From DASQZK01 sp963732905 (GTDB lineage: Bacteria; Bacteroidota; Bacteroidia; Bacteroidales; GCA-2748055), in assembly GCA_963732905.1 (NCBI GenBank), contig CAVTBM010000012.1:310001-374000 (forward strand): 64,000 nt of DNA, read 5' to 3'. Below the pieces are notes generated by a model that saw nothing but the letters and a program-made list of their open reading frames with translations, did not search any database and was not told the DNA's origin. Positions 24,498 to 33,246 of this stretch are shown one piece after another (within the stretch, counting starts at the first letter, position 1; each line of letters opens with the position of its first letter). Position numbers and translations under genes: made by a program.

Positions 24498-27400
24498 ATG
24501 TATTTTATGCGTGTAAGATCATACCTGGTTGTACTCCTCCTCACTATGCTGTCTGGCCTGCTGAAAGGCCAGTCTGAAAAACAATTGTATCCCGTCGCCG
24601 ATTTATTAACCGTTGAGGAAGGACTCTCACAAACACGCGTGAATGTCAATTATGTCGATTCCTTTGGTTTCCTCTGGGTCGGAACAAGTGACGGACTCAA
24701 CTGCTACGATGGATATTCTTTCAAGGTATACCGGCACCAGCCTTTTGATTCATCAAGTATTTCCGATAACTACATACGCTGTATCAAAGAAGACACGGCC
24801 GGAAATCTCTGGGTCGGAACAAATGACGGATTAAACTTTTTTAACCGGCAGACAGGTAAATTCATCCATTATAAACATGATGACAAGTCAGTGACCGAAC
24901 CATCAGGTTCAAAAATTTATGCGGTATACATCGATCCCAAAGGCATTTTCTGGTTTAAAACCGAGAAACACCTTCATAAAATGGACCCGGTTACCGGGAA
25001 AATCGAGTCATACAAACATTTTTACAACAGTCATAATTCCCCACTGTTCAATATTAACTGTGACATGCTCATGGATATCAACGGTCTGCTATGGTTTGGC
25101 ACCAAAGACGGCCTGTTCTCCTTTGATCCGTCCTCATCAAAATTCAGTCACTATTATCACGATCATCTTAATCCGCTCACCATCTCCGACGATCAGGTAC
25201 GGACCATCTATGAAGACAACAACCGGGAATTGTGGGTTGGTACCTCAGACGGCTTAAACCGTTTTGATCGTATACATAATTCCTTCCATAGATTTTATCC
25301 CGACCGGTCTCCTTTTATTGGAAATCCCGTGAATGCCATTAATGGCATCGTTGAAGGTCAGGACGGGAAACTCTGGTTAACGACAAATTCAGGGATCAGC
25401 AGGTTTGACAAGAAAAGTTCTGAATTTGAAAACCTCAGTTCCCTTTTTGTTAAAAACACCCCGTTTCTCTTATCTACCTTTACCACTATTGTAAAGGATC
25501 ATTCGGATATTTTATGGGTCGGCGGTTTTCAGGGGCTGATCAAGATCGACCTTAAACCCAGGAAGTTCAGATTATATAATTCATCGGCAAGTTCATACCC
25601 CCGGCTGTCTTCTGACATGGTATCGACATTGTTTAAGGATGACAGGAACAGATTGTGGGTAGGGTTGTGGAATAATGGACTGGATATCATTCAGTGGCCT
25701 GCCGGTGATGTCATACATTATTCCAGAAATGCTTCCGATCCTCAAAGAAGTATTATCAGTAATAATATCAGGACCATATATGAAGACAGTAATGGAATTA
25801 TATGGGTAGGAACAAGTGAAGGGATCTGCATTTATGATCCGAAAACGGATCGTTTTTTTCCGTTTGAAAGCTATTTCAGTTCCAATGGGGTCGGTGATCT
25901 GGAGGGGAGACATATTTTTGTGATCACCGGAGGTCACCAGGGTGACGTTTGGATCGGCACCGATGATGGTGTATTCCGGTATCAGAGAAAACCGGACTCG
26001 TTTAACCATATCAACAGGATTTATAGCGATAGTATCCAGACAGAGATTAATTCCGTATATACTATTGTTACAGACAGTCAAAACCAAATTTGGATGGGGA
26101 CTGATAACGGCCTGATTTCTTTTTACCCTGAGAAAAACATCTTTTACCGGTATACGGAAAAGGATGATAAAACCGGTCTGGCTTCACGGCAGGTCTTCTC
26201 CCTTTTTGTCGACTCGCGTGAAAGCCTTTGGGTGGGGACACCTTCCGGACTCAGCCATTTTCATTCTGCTGACGGCACCTTCACCCATTATACCGAAAAA
26301 GACGGACTGCCCAACAACTTCATATATAAAATTCTGGAAGATAATGACTCATTGATGTGGATGAGCACGAACAAAGGACTGTCGAGGTATAACCCCGGAA
26401 CCGGAGTTTTCACGAACTATTCCACGGCTGAGGGCCTGCAGAGTTACGAGTTTAACCTCGGGTCGGGGTTTTTTGCTAAAAATAATGAGATGTTCTTTGG
26501 CGGAATTGCAGGATTTAATGCGTTTTATCCCAACACCCTGCCGGTGAACAAGGATGTCCCCCCAATGGTTATAACCGATTTCGAGACTATCGACGAACAT
26601 GGGATAATGAATCATTATATTCCTCTAACCGACCCCCGGATTATTGTAAGATCTAACCAGTCTTTTATTATCCGGTTCAGTGCCCTCGATTTTACCGCGC
26701 CTTCAAACAACAGATTTAAGTATTCACTCAAAGAGCTTGGCAGAGATGAAAATTGGGTGCCTTTAGGCACTCAGCATTCGGTCACTTTTTCCAACCTGCC
26801 CTCGGGCGAATATGTTTTCAGAGTTAAGGGGACCAATAACGACGGGATATGGAGCGATAGTGGTGCCCGGATAAAAATCATTGTCGAAGCTCCGATCTGG
26901 AAAACCCGTCTGGCATATTTTTTTTATGTCCTGTTCAGCATTCTGCTGATATATGCCATTATCCAATACAGGACAAAGACCCTGCGACGCTCCAACAGGG
27001 TACTTAGAGAGCGGGATGTGGCCGCCAGGGAAGTTGCCCACCAGAAAGATCTGATAAGCCGGCGAAATAAAAACATTGAAGACAGCCTGAAATATGCCCA
27101 ACGGATTCAACAGGCTATGCTTACCACTTCCAGACTGTTTAAATCTATCCTGCCCGAATCATTTATTCTGCATAAACCTAAAGAAATTGTGAGCGGAGAC
27201 TTTTACTGGATCTCCGAACTTGATGACAAAATATTCGTGGCAGCGATAGATTGCACCGGACATGGGGTGCCCGGAGCCTTCATGTCACTGATCGGCTTTG
27301 AACTCTTTCGGAAAATCATCAATATGCAACTGATCTTTGAACCGGGAGAGATCCTGAACACCTTGAATTCCAACTTTGATGAAATTTTTGGAAATGTGGA

Positions 27401-27857
27401 AGACATTGCACTGAAAGATGGCATGGACCTCGCATTTTGTGTTCTGGACAAAAATTCAATGATCCTGGAATATGCCGGCGCTTTCAATCCCCTTTATCTC
27501 ATCCGCGACAGTAACCTTATTATAGTGAAAGGAGACCGCTTTTCTGTCGGCGCTGATGTAGATCCCGATGACCCGGTGAAGAAAATCTTTAAAAGCCATA
27601 AATTGAAGCTCGAAAAGGACGATATGATCTATATCTTCACAGATGGATACGCGGATCAGTTTGGGGGACCTGAAGGGAAAAAATATAAATACAGAAGATT
27701 CAGGCATCTTCTGCTTACGATTCATCAGCTTCCGCTCGACAAACAAAGAGAATATCTCGAAGACAGCATTGAAGAGTGGCGGGGTGAACTTGAACAGATT
27801 GATGATATCCTGGTGATTGGAATACGACCAAAGTTCAATTTCGGAAGAAAGAAATAA
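24498..27857 (+). CDS. Two-propeller (Reg_prop) membrane sensor with Y_Y_Y domain and SpoIIE/PP2C phosphatase output
   Basis: About 1119 residues if started at 24498, where a signal peptide follows (YLVVLLLTMLSGLLKGQ); a longer start at 24462 would bury it. I count 14 Reg_prop repeats of the LWVGTSDGL type, enough for two seven-bladed propellers in the periplasm. A Y_Y_Y domain follows, with SLKELGRDENWVPLG. Next come one membrane helix (about residues 803-825), a coiled coil, and a cytosolic SpoIIE domain (about 862-1112). That domain has its metal-site motifs: VSGDFYW, AIDCTGHGVPGAF, IFTDGYADQFGG and IDDILVIGI. So the output is a Ser/Thr phosphatase and not a kinase, probably acting on an anti-sigma-antagonist type partner not found nearby. 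It ends convergent with the hybrid kinase. Confidence 0.92.
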   Translation: MYFMRVRSYLVVLLLTMLSGLLKGQSEKQLYPVADLLTVEEGLSQTRVNVNYVDSFGFLWVGTSDGLNCYDGYSFKVYRHQPFDSSSISDNYIRCIKEDTAGNLWVGTNDGLNFFNRQTGKFIHYKHDDKSVTEPSGSKIYAVYIDPKGIFWFKTEKHLHKMDPVTGKIESYKHFYNSHNSPLFNINCDMLMDINGLLWFGTKDGLFSFDPSSSKFSHYYHDHLNPLTISDDQVRTIYEDNNRELWVGTSDGLNRFDRIHNSFHRFYPDRSPFIGNPVNAINGIVEGQDGKLWLTTNSGISRFDKKSSEFENLSSLFVKNTPFLLSTFTTIVKDHSDILWVGGFQGLIKIDLKPRKFRLYNSSASSYPRLSSDMVSTLFKDDRNRLWVGLWNNGLDIIQWPAGDVIHYSRNASDPQRSIISNNIRTIYEDSNGIIWVGTSEGICIYDPKTDRFFPFESYFSSNGVGDLEGRHIFVITGGHQGDVWIGTDDGVFRYQRKPDSFNHINRIYSDSIQTEINSVYTIVTDSQNQIWMGTDNGLISFYPEKNIFYRYTEKDDKTGLASRQVFSLFVDSRESLWVGTPSGLSHFHSADGTFTHYTEKDGLPNNFIYKILEDNDSLMWMSTNKGLSRYNPGTGVFTNYSTAEGLQSYEFNLGSGFFAKNNEMFFGGIAGFNAFYPNTLPVNKDVPPMVITDFETIDEHGIMNHYIPLTDPRIIVRSNQSFIIRFSALDFTAPSNNRFKYSLKELGRDENWVPLGTQHSVTFSNLPSGEYVFRVKGTNNDGIWSDSGARIKIIVEAPIWKTRLAYFFYVLFSILLIYAIIQYRTKTLRRSNRVLRERDVAAREVAHQKDLISRRNKNIEDSLKYAQRIQQAMLTTSRLFKSILPESFILHKPKEIVSGDFYWISELDDKIFVAAIDCTGHGVPGAFMSLIGFELFRKIINMQLIFEPGEILNTLNSNFDEIFGNVEDIALKDGMDLAFCVLDKNSMILEYAGAFNPLYLIRDSNLIIVKGDRFSVGADVDPDDPVKKIFKSHKLKLEKDDMIYIFTDGYADQFGGPEGKKYKYRRFRHLLLTIHQLPLDKQREYLEDSIEEWRGELEQIDDILVIGIRPKFNFGRKK

Positions 27858-27952
27858 AACCAGTCGACAGAATAGGCTATAGGCGAAAATCGATCAGGAA
27901 ATGATCAGGGAAGTACTTTTATGACACTAAGGATGATTTCAAATCCCCGGAA

Positions 27953-29662
27953 TTAAGCCTCCTCCTGTAACAATCTTTTCATCTTGTAAATCAGAATGTC
28001 AACCTGGAAAGGTTTACTGATATAATCATTCATTCCAACTGCCAGACATTTTTCCCGGTCTCCGGAGAGAGCATTCGCCGTGATGGCGATTATTGGAGTT
28101 TGGATGTTCGTGCTGGATTCAATTTCCCTGATCTTCTTGGTGGCTATTATCCCGTCCATAACCGGCATCTGGATGTCCATAAGTATGATGTCGTATTTTG
28201 ATGTGCCGAATTTGTCAAGTGCCTCTTTGCCGTTGATGGCTACATCAACATTCCTTACCATGTTTTTCAGGCTTAACAGGACGATCTTCTGGTTGATCAG
28301 ATTATCTTCTACGAGCAAAACATTTGAATTTTTGAGATCGACCTTTTGTGTTTCCTTGATTAATAATTTCTCTACGGGCTGGTCAATTCTTTTAGAGAGA
28401 TCTTTCTGATACTGAAGTATAAATTTAAAAATAGTTTTATTGTCTTTGGTTTCCAGATGGAGACTCCCCCCGGAAAACTCAATCAGTCTGGAAGTGTTGG
28501 TAAGGTCAAGAGCTGAAAAGGCTTCAGGAGGAGGAATACAATCTCCACTGTACGGAGCGTCTGTATTACTGACCACAGGATCCAGGAAACAACTTTCTAT
28601 CGAAAAATGTATCTGAATGTCATTTCTACTCTCATTTCTCGACGAGGCAGTGATCATAAGTTTCATATAATTTTCCTTTGCCTGCTGAACAATACTTTGC
28701 AACAGGTTTAAAAAAATCTGTTTGAGCTTTATGGGGTCACCAATTAAATAATTGACGATGGATTCGGATACATTTTGTTCTATTTCAATGTGATCCTGAT
28801 ACCTGAACAGTTTAATGATATTTTCAAGCATGGAACTCAGCTCAAAGCTTATTTTGCTTTCTTTAAGCTGAATCATATCTGTTTGTGAAACATCAACAGT
28901 CTTGTTGACAGCGTCCACCAGGTTATTCGTCGAAGCCTGGAGCGTATCAATAAGGTCTTTCTGGGAACTGTCAAGACTGGCAGAATTCACCAGGTTGTTT
29001 ACTAAAAGAATATTATTAAGGGATGTGCGTAGCTGGTGAGACAATTTTGAGATGAAATCATTTTTCTCCTCTGCCTCGTGCAATGCTTTTTCAAGCTGCT
29101 CTTTAAAAGTCTGTGTCTCTTTATTACGGACATAATTGAAAAAATATATGATCAGGATCATGGAGAAATACCCGACAAAAATACTTGACACAAAATACAG
29201 GTTGTTGTTAACGCCGGGAAATATTTCCTTAAAAAAGATGCCTGGCAGAAACAAAACAGGCAGTATGACTGAAAATAGAATACCCTTATTCGTGCCCAGG
29301 AGGATAATGGTAAAAATAGGGAAAAGAAACAGCCACAGCCATGCATTCGGCATGCTGGAATACGAATAAAAATTAAACAGGAAGACAAGTCCCAGTATTG
29401 TTGACAAGATATATGAGGACAGATCTGGATGTTTAACCAGAGAAATGCCAAGACGGTTTATCAGGAGGACAATGAAAGCTACAAGAAAAACAATGGCATT
29501 GAGAAATACAGGTTCGAACAGAAACCTGAGGCCGACAACAAGAAGAATCAGCATGGCAATATATGAAATAACCATCTGAAGAAAAATCTTGTGCTTTCGT
29601 TCATGATCCTTCGATGGAACTTCTCTAGTTAAGATTTTGATCAGGGTTTCGGAAAAATTCAT
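27953..29662 (-). CDS. Membrane hybrid histidine kinase with degenerate ATPase domain and intact receiver
   Basis: 569 residues. About six hydrophobic segments span residues 26-178, then a coiled coil and an HisKA-type helix with FISKLSHQLRTSL (His209). The ATP-binding domain is abnormal. The N box reads NLLQSIVQQAK, with Ser323 where the Mg-binding Asn should be; no DxGxG G1 box is present; the G2 GLGL motif is replaced by LTNTSRLIEF, though the following FSGGSLHLET is recognisable. The receiver (about 446-566) is intact: acidic VEDN, Asp496 in DIILMDIQMPVMDG, Thr529, Lys550. Likely it cannot autophosphorylate and instead receives or relays phosphate. No DNA-binding output. Single gene, divergent from 29844. 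Confidence 0.85.
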   Translation of the reverse strand: MNFSETLIKILTREVPSKDHERKHKIFLQMVISYIAMLILLVVGLRFLFEPVFLNAIVFLVAFIVLLINRLGISLVKHPDLSSYILSTILGLVFLFNFYSYSSMPNAWLWLFLFPIFTIILLGTNKGILFSVILPVLFLPGIFFKEIFPGVNNNLYFVSSIFVGYFSMILIIYFFNYVRNKETQTFKEQLEKALHEAEEKNDFISKLSHQLRTSLNNILLVNNLVNSASLDSSQKDLIDTLQASTNNLVDAVNKTVDVSQTDMIQLKESKISFELSSMLENIIKLFRYQDHIEIEQNVSESIVNYLIGDPIKLKQIFLNLLQSIVQQAKENYMKLMITASSRNESRNDIQIHFSIESCFLDPVVSNTDAPYSGDCIPPPEAFSALDLTNTSRLIEFSGGSLHLETKDNKTIFKFILQYQKDLSKRIDQPVEKLLIKETQKVDLKNSNVLLVEDNLINQKIVLLSLKNMVRNVDVAINGKEALDKFGTSKYDIILMDIQMPVMDGIIATKKIREIESSTNIQTPIIAITANALSGDREKCLAVGMNDYISKPFQVDILIYKMKRLLQEEA

Positions 29663-29792
29663 AGTAACCTTGTAATGGGATGAATCAATTATCTTGAAAT
29701 GCTGTTAATATCTAATAAATTATATACGATACTCGGTTTAAAAAGTTACCTGAAGCCTGAATCCAAAACAAAAAATTATCATATTATTTTAA

Positions 29793-29800
29793 TACTTTCG
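29793..29800 (+). promoter_or_regulatory. Possible -7 element for the 29844 gene pair
   Basis: TACTTTCG, one mismatch to TAnnTTTG, 43 bases before the ATG in an AT-rich stretch. No clear -33 box. Confidence 0.35.
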
Positions 29801-29843
29801 TTTAAATAATAATTTTACCTATTAGCAACCAGGTAATAACCCC

Positions 29844-30536
29844 ATGAATATGAAAACGCATTTTTTATTACGGATATGCTTGTTGTCGATCCTTTGTTTT
29901 TCAGGCACATACCTTAAAGCACAAACGGATACCTCCGGAATGGTGAGGTATACACCAGAATTTAAATTCAAAGAAGGCTTTTATATTGTCTTTAACCAGG
30001 TGAAGAACAACGACCCGGTTTCCCCGGCAAGGCTTATTACGAATTACGATTATTCTGATCCCGATTTTTATAAAAATATTCTTACAGAAAAAAGGTTGTC
30101 TTTTTTTGATGTCAAAGGAGTGAGACACGACATTGCTATGAATAAAATATGGGGATTCAGCAGGAACGGGGTGCTTTATATTCAGCTCAGTGAAAGCTTC
30201 AACCGGATTACCATCGTTGGGAGAATCTGTCATTTCGTGGCCAGTATTACAACATACAACAATAATTACTACGATCCTTATTCCTACTATCCCTACTATT
30301 CCCCGTATATGATGTCACCACGAACCTATAAAAATTCGGAAACCCGGCAGTACCTGATGGATTTTGATTCGGGGAAATTATATGATTACGATGTGGAAAG
30401 CGTTGAAATCCTTCTGATGAGCGATCCCGAACTCCACGATGAATATGTTGCATTAAGAAAACGAAAAAAAAAGCAACTAAAATTTTTCTATATTCGTAAG
30501 TTCAATGAACAGAACCCTCTGTATTTTCCGGATTAA
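29844..30536 (+). CDS. Secreted or envelope protein of unknown function
   Basis: 230 residues; no family recognised. An N-terminal signal peptide ends around residue 26 (CFSGTYLKAQ). A second ATG two codons downstream is also possible. The middle contains a tyrosine- and proline-rich segment (residues 138-156, YNNNYYDPYSYYPYYSPYM), and the C-terminal 30 residues are lysine-rich. It is followed after 15 bases by another exported unknown protein, so the two are likely co-transcribed and may work together in the envelope. Function cannot be assigned. Confidence 0.75.
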   Translation: MNMKTHFLLRICLLSILCFSGTYLKAQTDTSGMVRYTPEFKFKEGFYIVFNQVKNNDPVSPARLITNYDYSDPDFYKNILTEKRLSFFDVKGVRHDIAMNKIWGFSRNGVLYIQLSESFNRITIVGRICHFVASITTYNNNYYDPYSYYPYYSPYMMSPRTYKNSETRQYLMDFDSGKLYDYDVESVEILLMSDPELHDEYVALRKRKKKQLKFFYIRKFNEQNPLYFPD

Positions 30537-30551
30537 AAATAACAAACTGAT

Positions 30552-31400
30552 ATGAAAAGAATTACTCTTTGTCTCGCGTTAATGACTGGCTTTAGCATGC
30601 TCTTTGCCCAGAAGGAATATGTGCCCGATAAATCTGATCTGGACCATTTCCTGACTACCAAGACATATGTTGTTCTTGAACAAAGTCCGATGTCCGATTT
30701 TAATTTTGAGATCAGGGATGTCATGCAAAAGCTTTGGCACATCACGAATTTTGAATTTATCAAAGCTTCGGAATTCCCGGAGAAATCTCAGGATCCGAAT
30801 TGCTCCTTTCTTTATACATCCCAGGTAAGCTTTGAAAAAGACAAGACCGACTCCCGGTACATATTTCTTTATCTTTCCCTGGGTGGGAAGAACCTCACCA
30901 TTGATGACCTGAGGGATATAGTGGCTGTGCCCTTGGGTTACTATGGTGTAGATCCGGAGAAATACATCTATAAACTTGGAGTGCTCATCAAGTTCATGCA
31001 AAACCACGTAAATCTGATGCGTGAACATCCAGAATATATTTCTTCAAATATGTTTAAGCACTATAATGATAATATCAATGATGTCCATGATAAAACCATT
31101 TACTTCATTTCTGACGAGCTGACCAAAGAGATCGGAACAGCGGCCAGGATAAAACAAATATATCCCTATAAGTTTAAAATTGTTACACGCGAGGAAGTCC
31201 ATCAGGCCATTCTGGACGAGGATAACGATATCGTTTTTCTGCACAAGGTAGGTCCTGAAGGCAAGAAGCTGAATGCACGATGTTACAACATTCTTATTGG
31301 TGCTGGTGATGCGAACTTCTATTATTTTGATTATCATATGGTCAACCCGAAAAAGCCGGATGGCTTTTTGAAATCGGACCTGAAGAAACTTGCCAAATAG
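30552..31400 (+). CDS. Secreted protein of unknown function
   Basis: 282 residues with a clear signal peptide (MKRITLCLALMTGFSMLFAQ). No catalytic motif or known domain stands out. The protein is mixed alpha/beta by eye, with a central helix-rich region (about residues 145-185) and no membrane segment after the signal. It lies 15 bases after another exported unknown gene, suggesting an operon; a terminator follows at 31570. Confidence 0.75.
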   Translation: MKRITLCLALMTGFSMLFAQKEYVPDKSDLDHFLTTKTYVVLEQSPMSDFNFEIRDVMQKLWHITNFEFIKASEFPEKSQDPNCSFLYTSQVSFEKDKTDSRYIFLYLSLGGKNLTIDDLRDIVAVPLGYYGVDPEKYIYKLGVLIKFMQNHVNLMREHPEYISSNMFKHYNDNINDVHDKTIYFISDELTKEIGTAARIKQIYPYKFKIVTREEVHQAILDEDNDIVFLHKVGPEGKKLNARCYNILIGAGDANFYYFDYHMVNPKKPDGFLKSDLKKLAK

Positions 31401-31569
31401 CGGTACTGCGAACCGGACCTGGTATAGATCTTCTTTTACATGACCATGAAAGGGAATTTATGTATTCCATGATCAGGGTGAATCATTCCTTCGGGTGGCA
31501 AGATATCCTTATTGTCATGTGATTACCGGATTTAGAAAATTTCGTTATCCCGAAGAATCCAGGTTGAAC

Positions 31570-31599
31570 AAGCTATCTTTCCCGTAAGATGGCTTTTTT
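31570..31599 (+). terminator. Rho-independent terminator before hisS
   Basis: AAGCTATCTT (31570-31579) pairs with AAGATGGCTT (31586-31595) with one wobble, a 6-base loop, and a run of six Ts. It would end transcription from the 29844-31400 pair. Confidence 0.75.
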
Positions 31600-31646
31600 C
31601 TTTTCTCAATCTTTTATAATTTCGCGCTTTCAGGGAAGTTTCCCCG

Positions 31647-31654
31647 TAACTTTG
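31647..31654 (+). promoter_or_regulatory. -7 promoter element for hisS
   Basis: TAACTTTG matches TAnnTTTG exactly, 35 bases before the hisS ATG. The -33 box is not clear. Confidence 0.55.
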
Positions 31655-31689
31655 CCTCTTAGCTGAATACGAATAACTAAATTGCATCC

Positions 31690-33054
31690 ATGTCTGCATC
31701 CGGACCATCCATACCGAAGGGTACCCGTGATTTCACTCCATTGGAAATGGTACGGCGGAATCATATTTTTCAGACCATTAAGAAGGTATTTGAGAATTTT
31801 GGTTTCCTGCCTGTCGAAACGCCCGCAATGGAGAATCTTACTACCCTCCTCGGGAAGTATGGAGAAGAAGGGGATAAGCTGTTATTCCGTATTCTGAATT
31901 CGGGGGATTTCCTTTCGGCTGCCTCAGATGAGCTGATGGCAAGCAGGGATTCTTCGGCATTGTCATCCCACATCTGCGACCGTGGTTTGCGCTATGATCT
32001 TACGGTGCCTTTTGCCCGTTTTGTCGTCCAGCACCGCAATGAGATCACCTTTCCTTTCCGCAGATACCAGATTCAGCCTGTCTGGAGGGCCGATCGCCCT
32101 CAGAAAGGCAGGTATCGTGAATTTTACCAGTGTGATGCTGATGTGATTGGAAGCGATTCATTGATCAATGAAGCTGAACTGGTACAGCTAATGGATGATG
32201 TGTTTACCTCCCTCAATATCCGGGTCAGGATCATTCTGAACAACAGGAAAGTCCTTGCCGGAATAGCTGAAGTACTCGGAGCTACAGGCAGCCTGACCGA
32301 TTTTACGGTGGCCCTGGATAAGCTCGACAAAATGGGACGCGATAAAGTTCTTGAAGAACTGAAGGAAAAAGGTTTTACCGACGATGCACTTGGCAGACTT
32401 ATTCCTTTGCTTGAATTCAGAGGCGATCATGCGGAGAAGATTATTTTCCTGGAAAACTACCTTCAGGGTTCCGAAACGGGTATGAAAGGGATTCATGAAA
32501 TACAGTCGGTATTTGACATGATCAATAGCTTCGACATCCGGAACGAGGTAATCTTCGATATCTCGCTTGCACGCGGATTGAATTATTATACCGGTGCCAT
32601 TTTTGAGGTGAAAGCGCTGGACGTAGAAATCGGAAGTATATGTGGGGGTGGCAGATATGATGACCTTACGGGAATTTTCGGAATGCCGGGCGTTTCGGGC
32701 GTAGGCATATCTTTCGGAGCCGACAGAATTTATGACGTAATGCTGCAGCTGAATGTTTTCCCCGGTGGTACTGCAACCACTGTAAAATTACTTTTCGTGA
32801 ATTTTGGGGAACAGGAAGCCCTGCATGTTTTACCCTTGCTTTCAAGAATCAGACGGGCAGGGATCAATGCCGTGATTTATCCCGATCCGGCCAAGATGAA
32901 AAAACAGCTGACCTATGCCAACAACAACCATATTCCTTTTGTGGCACTGGTCGGTGAAGAAGAAATATCCGGTAACCTGATTACCTTAAAGGATATGGTT
33001 ACGGGTGAGCAGAAGTCCATGAATACAGACAAGCTGATCACCTTCCTTTCCTGA
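31690..33054 (+). CDS. hisS: Histidyl-tRNA synthetase
   Basis: 454 residues. It charges tRNA-His. Class II core: IPKGTRDFTP near the N-terminus (motif 1 region), motif 2 with FRRYQIQPVWRADRPQKGR (about residues 119-137), the His-specific LARGLNYYTGAIFE and GGGRYDDL, and motif 3 GVGISFGADR (about 337-346). A C-terminal anticodon-binding domain follows. The stop codon lies inside the first of three copies of a short CCTGAGCGTAGCCGAAG repeat, so the last residues (FLS) are encoded by repeat DNA. Confidence 0.97.
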   Translation: MSASGPSIPKGTRDFTPLEMVRRNHIFQTIKKVFENFGFLPVETPAMENLTTLLGKYGEEGDKLLFRILNSGDFLSAASDELMASRDSSALSSHICDRGLRYDLTVPFARFVVQHRNEITFPFRRYQIQPVWRADRPQKGRYREFYQCDADVIGSDSLINEAELVQLMDDVFTSLNIRVRIILNNRKVLAGIAEVLGATGSLTDFTVALDKLDKMGRDKVLEELKEKGFTDDALGRLIPLLEFRGDHAEKIIFLENYLQGSETGMKGIHEIQSVFDMINSFDIRNEVIFDISLARGLNYYTGAIFEVKALDVEIGSICGGGRYDDLTGIFGMPGVSGVGISFGADRIYDVMLQLNVFPGGTATTVKLLFVNFGEQEALHVLPLLSRIRRAGINAVIYPDPAKMKKQLTYANNNHIPFVALVGEEEISGNLITLKDMVTGEQKSMNTDKLITFLS

Positions 33055-33141
33055 GCGTAGCCGAAGTGTGTACTCATTTTTGCGTTGAATCTAACGGTCC
33101 CTGAGCGCAGCCGAAGGTGGTCCCTGAGCGTAGCCGAAGGG
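33049..33141. repeat. Three copies of a CCCTGAGCGYAGCCGAAGG short intergenic repeat
   Basis: Copies at 33049-33066, 33098-33117 and 33121-33141, all in the same orientation and differing by one or two bases. Each is an imperfect palindrome (CCCT...AGGG ends in copy 3). Elements of this kind are spread across many Bacteroidetes and other genomes. The first copy overlaps the hisS stop codon. Confidence 0.8.
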
Positions 33142-33246
33142 AGCTTATCTAAACGATTTGATCCGCAATACACATTCCCCCGATGCTGTATAGCATAGGC
33201 AATTCCCTTTTTTTTTCTGTAATTCGGGAACAAAATATGTATAACT

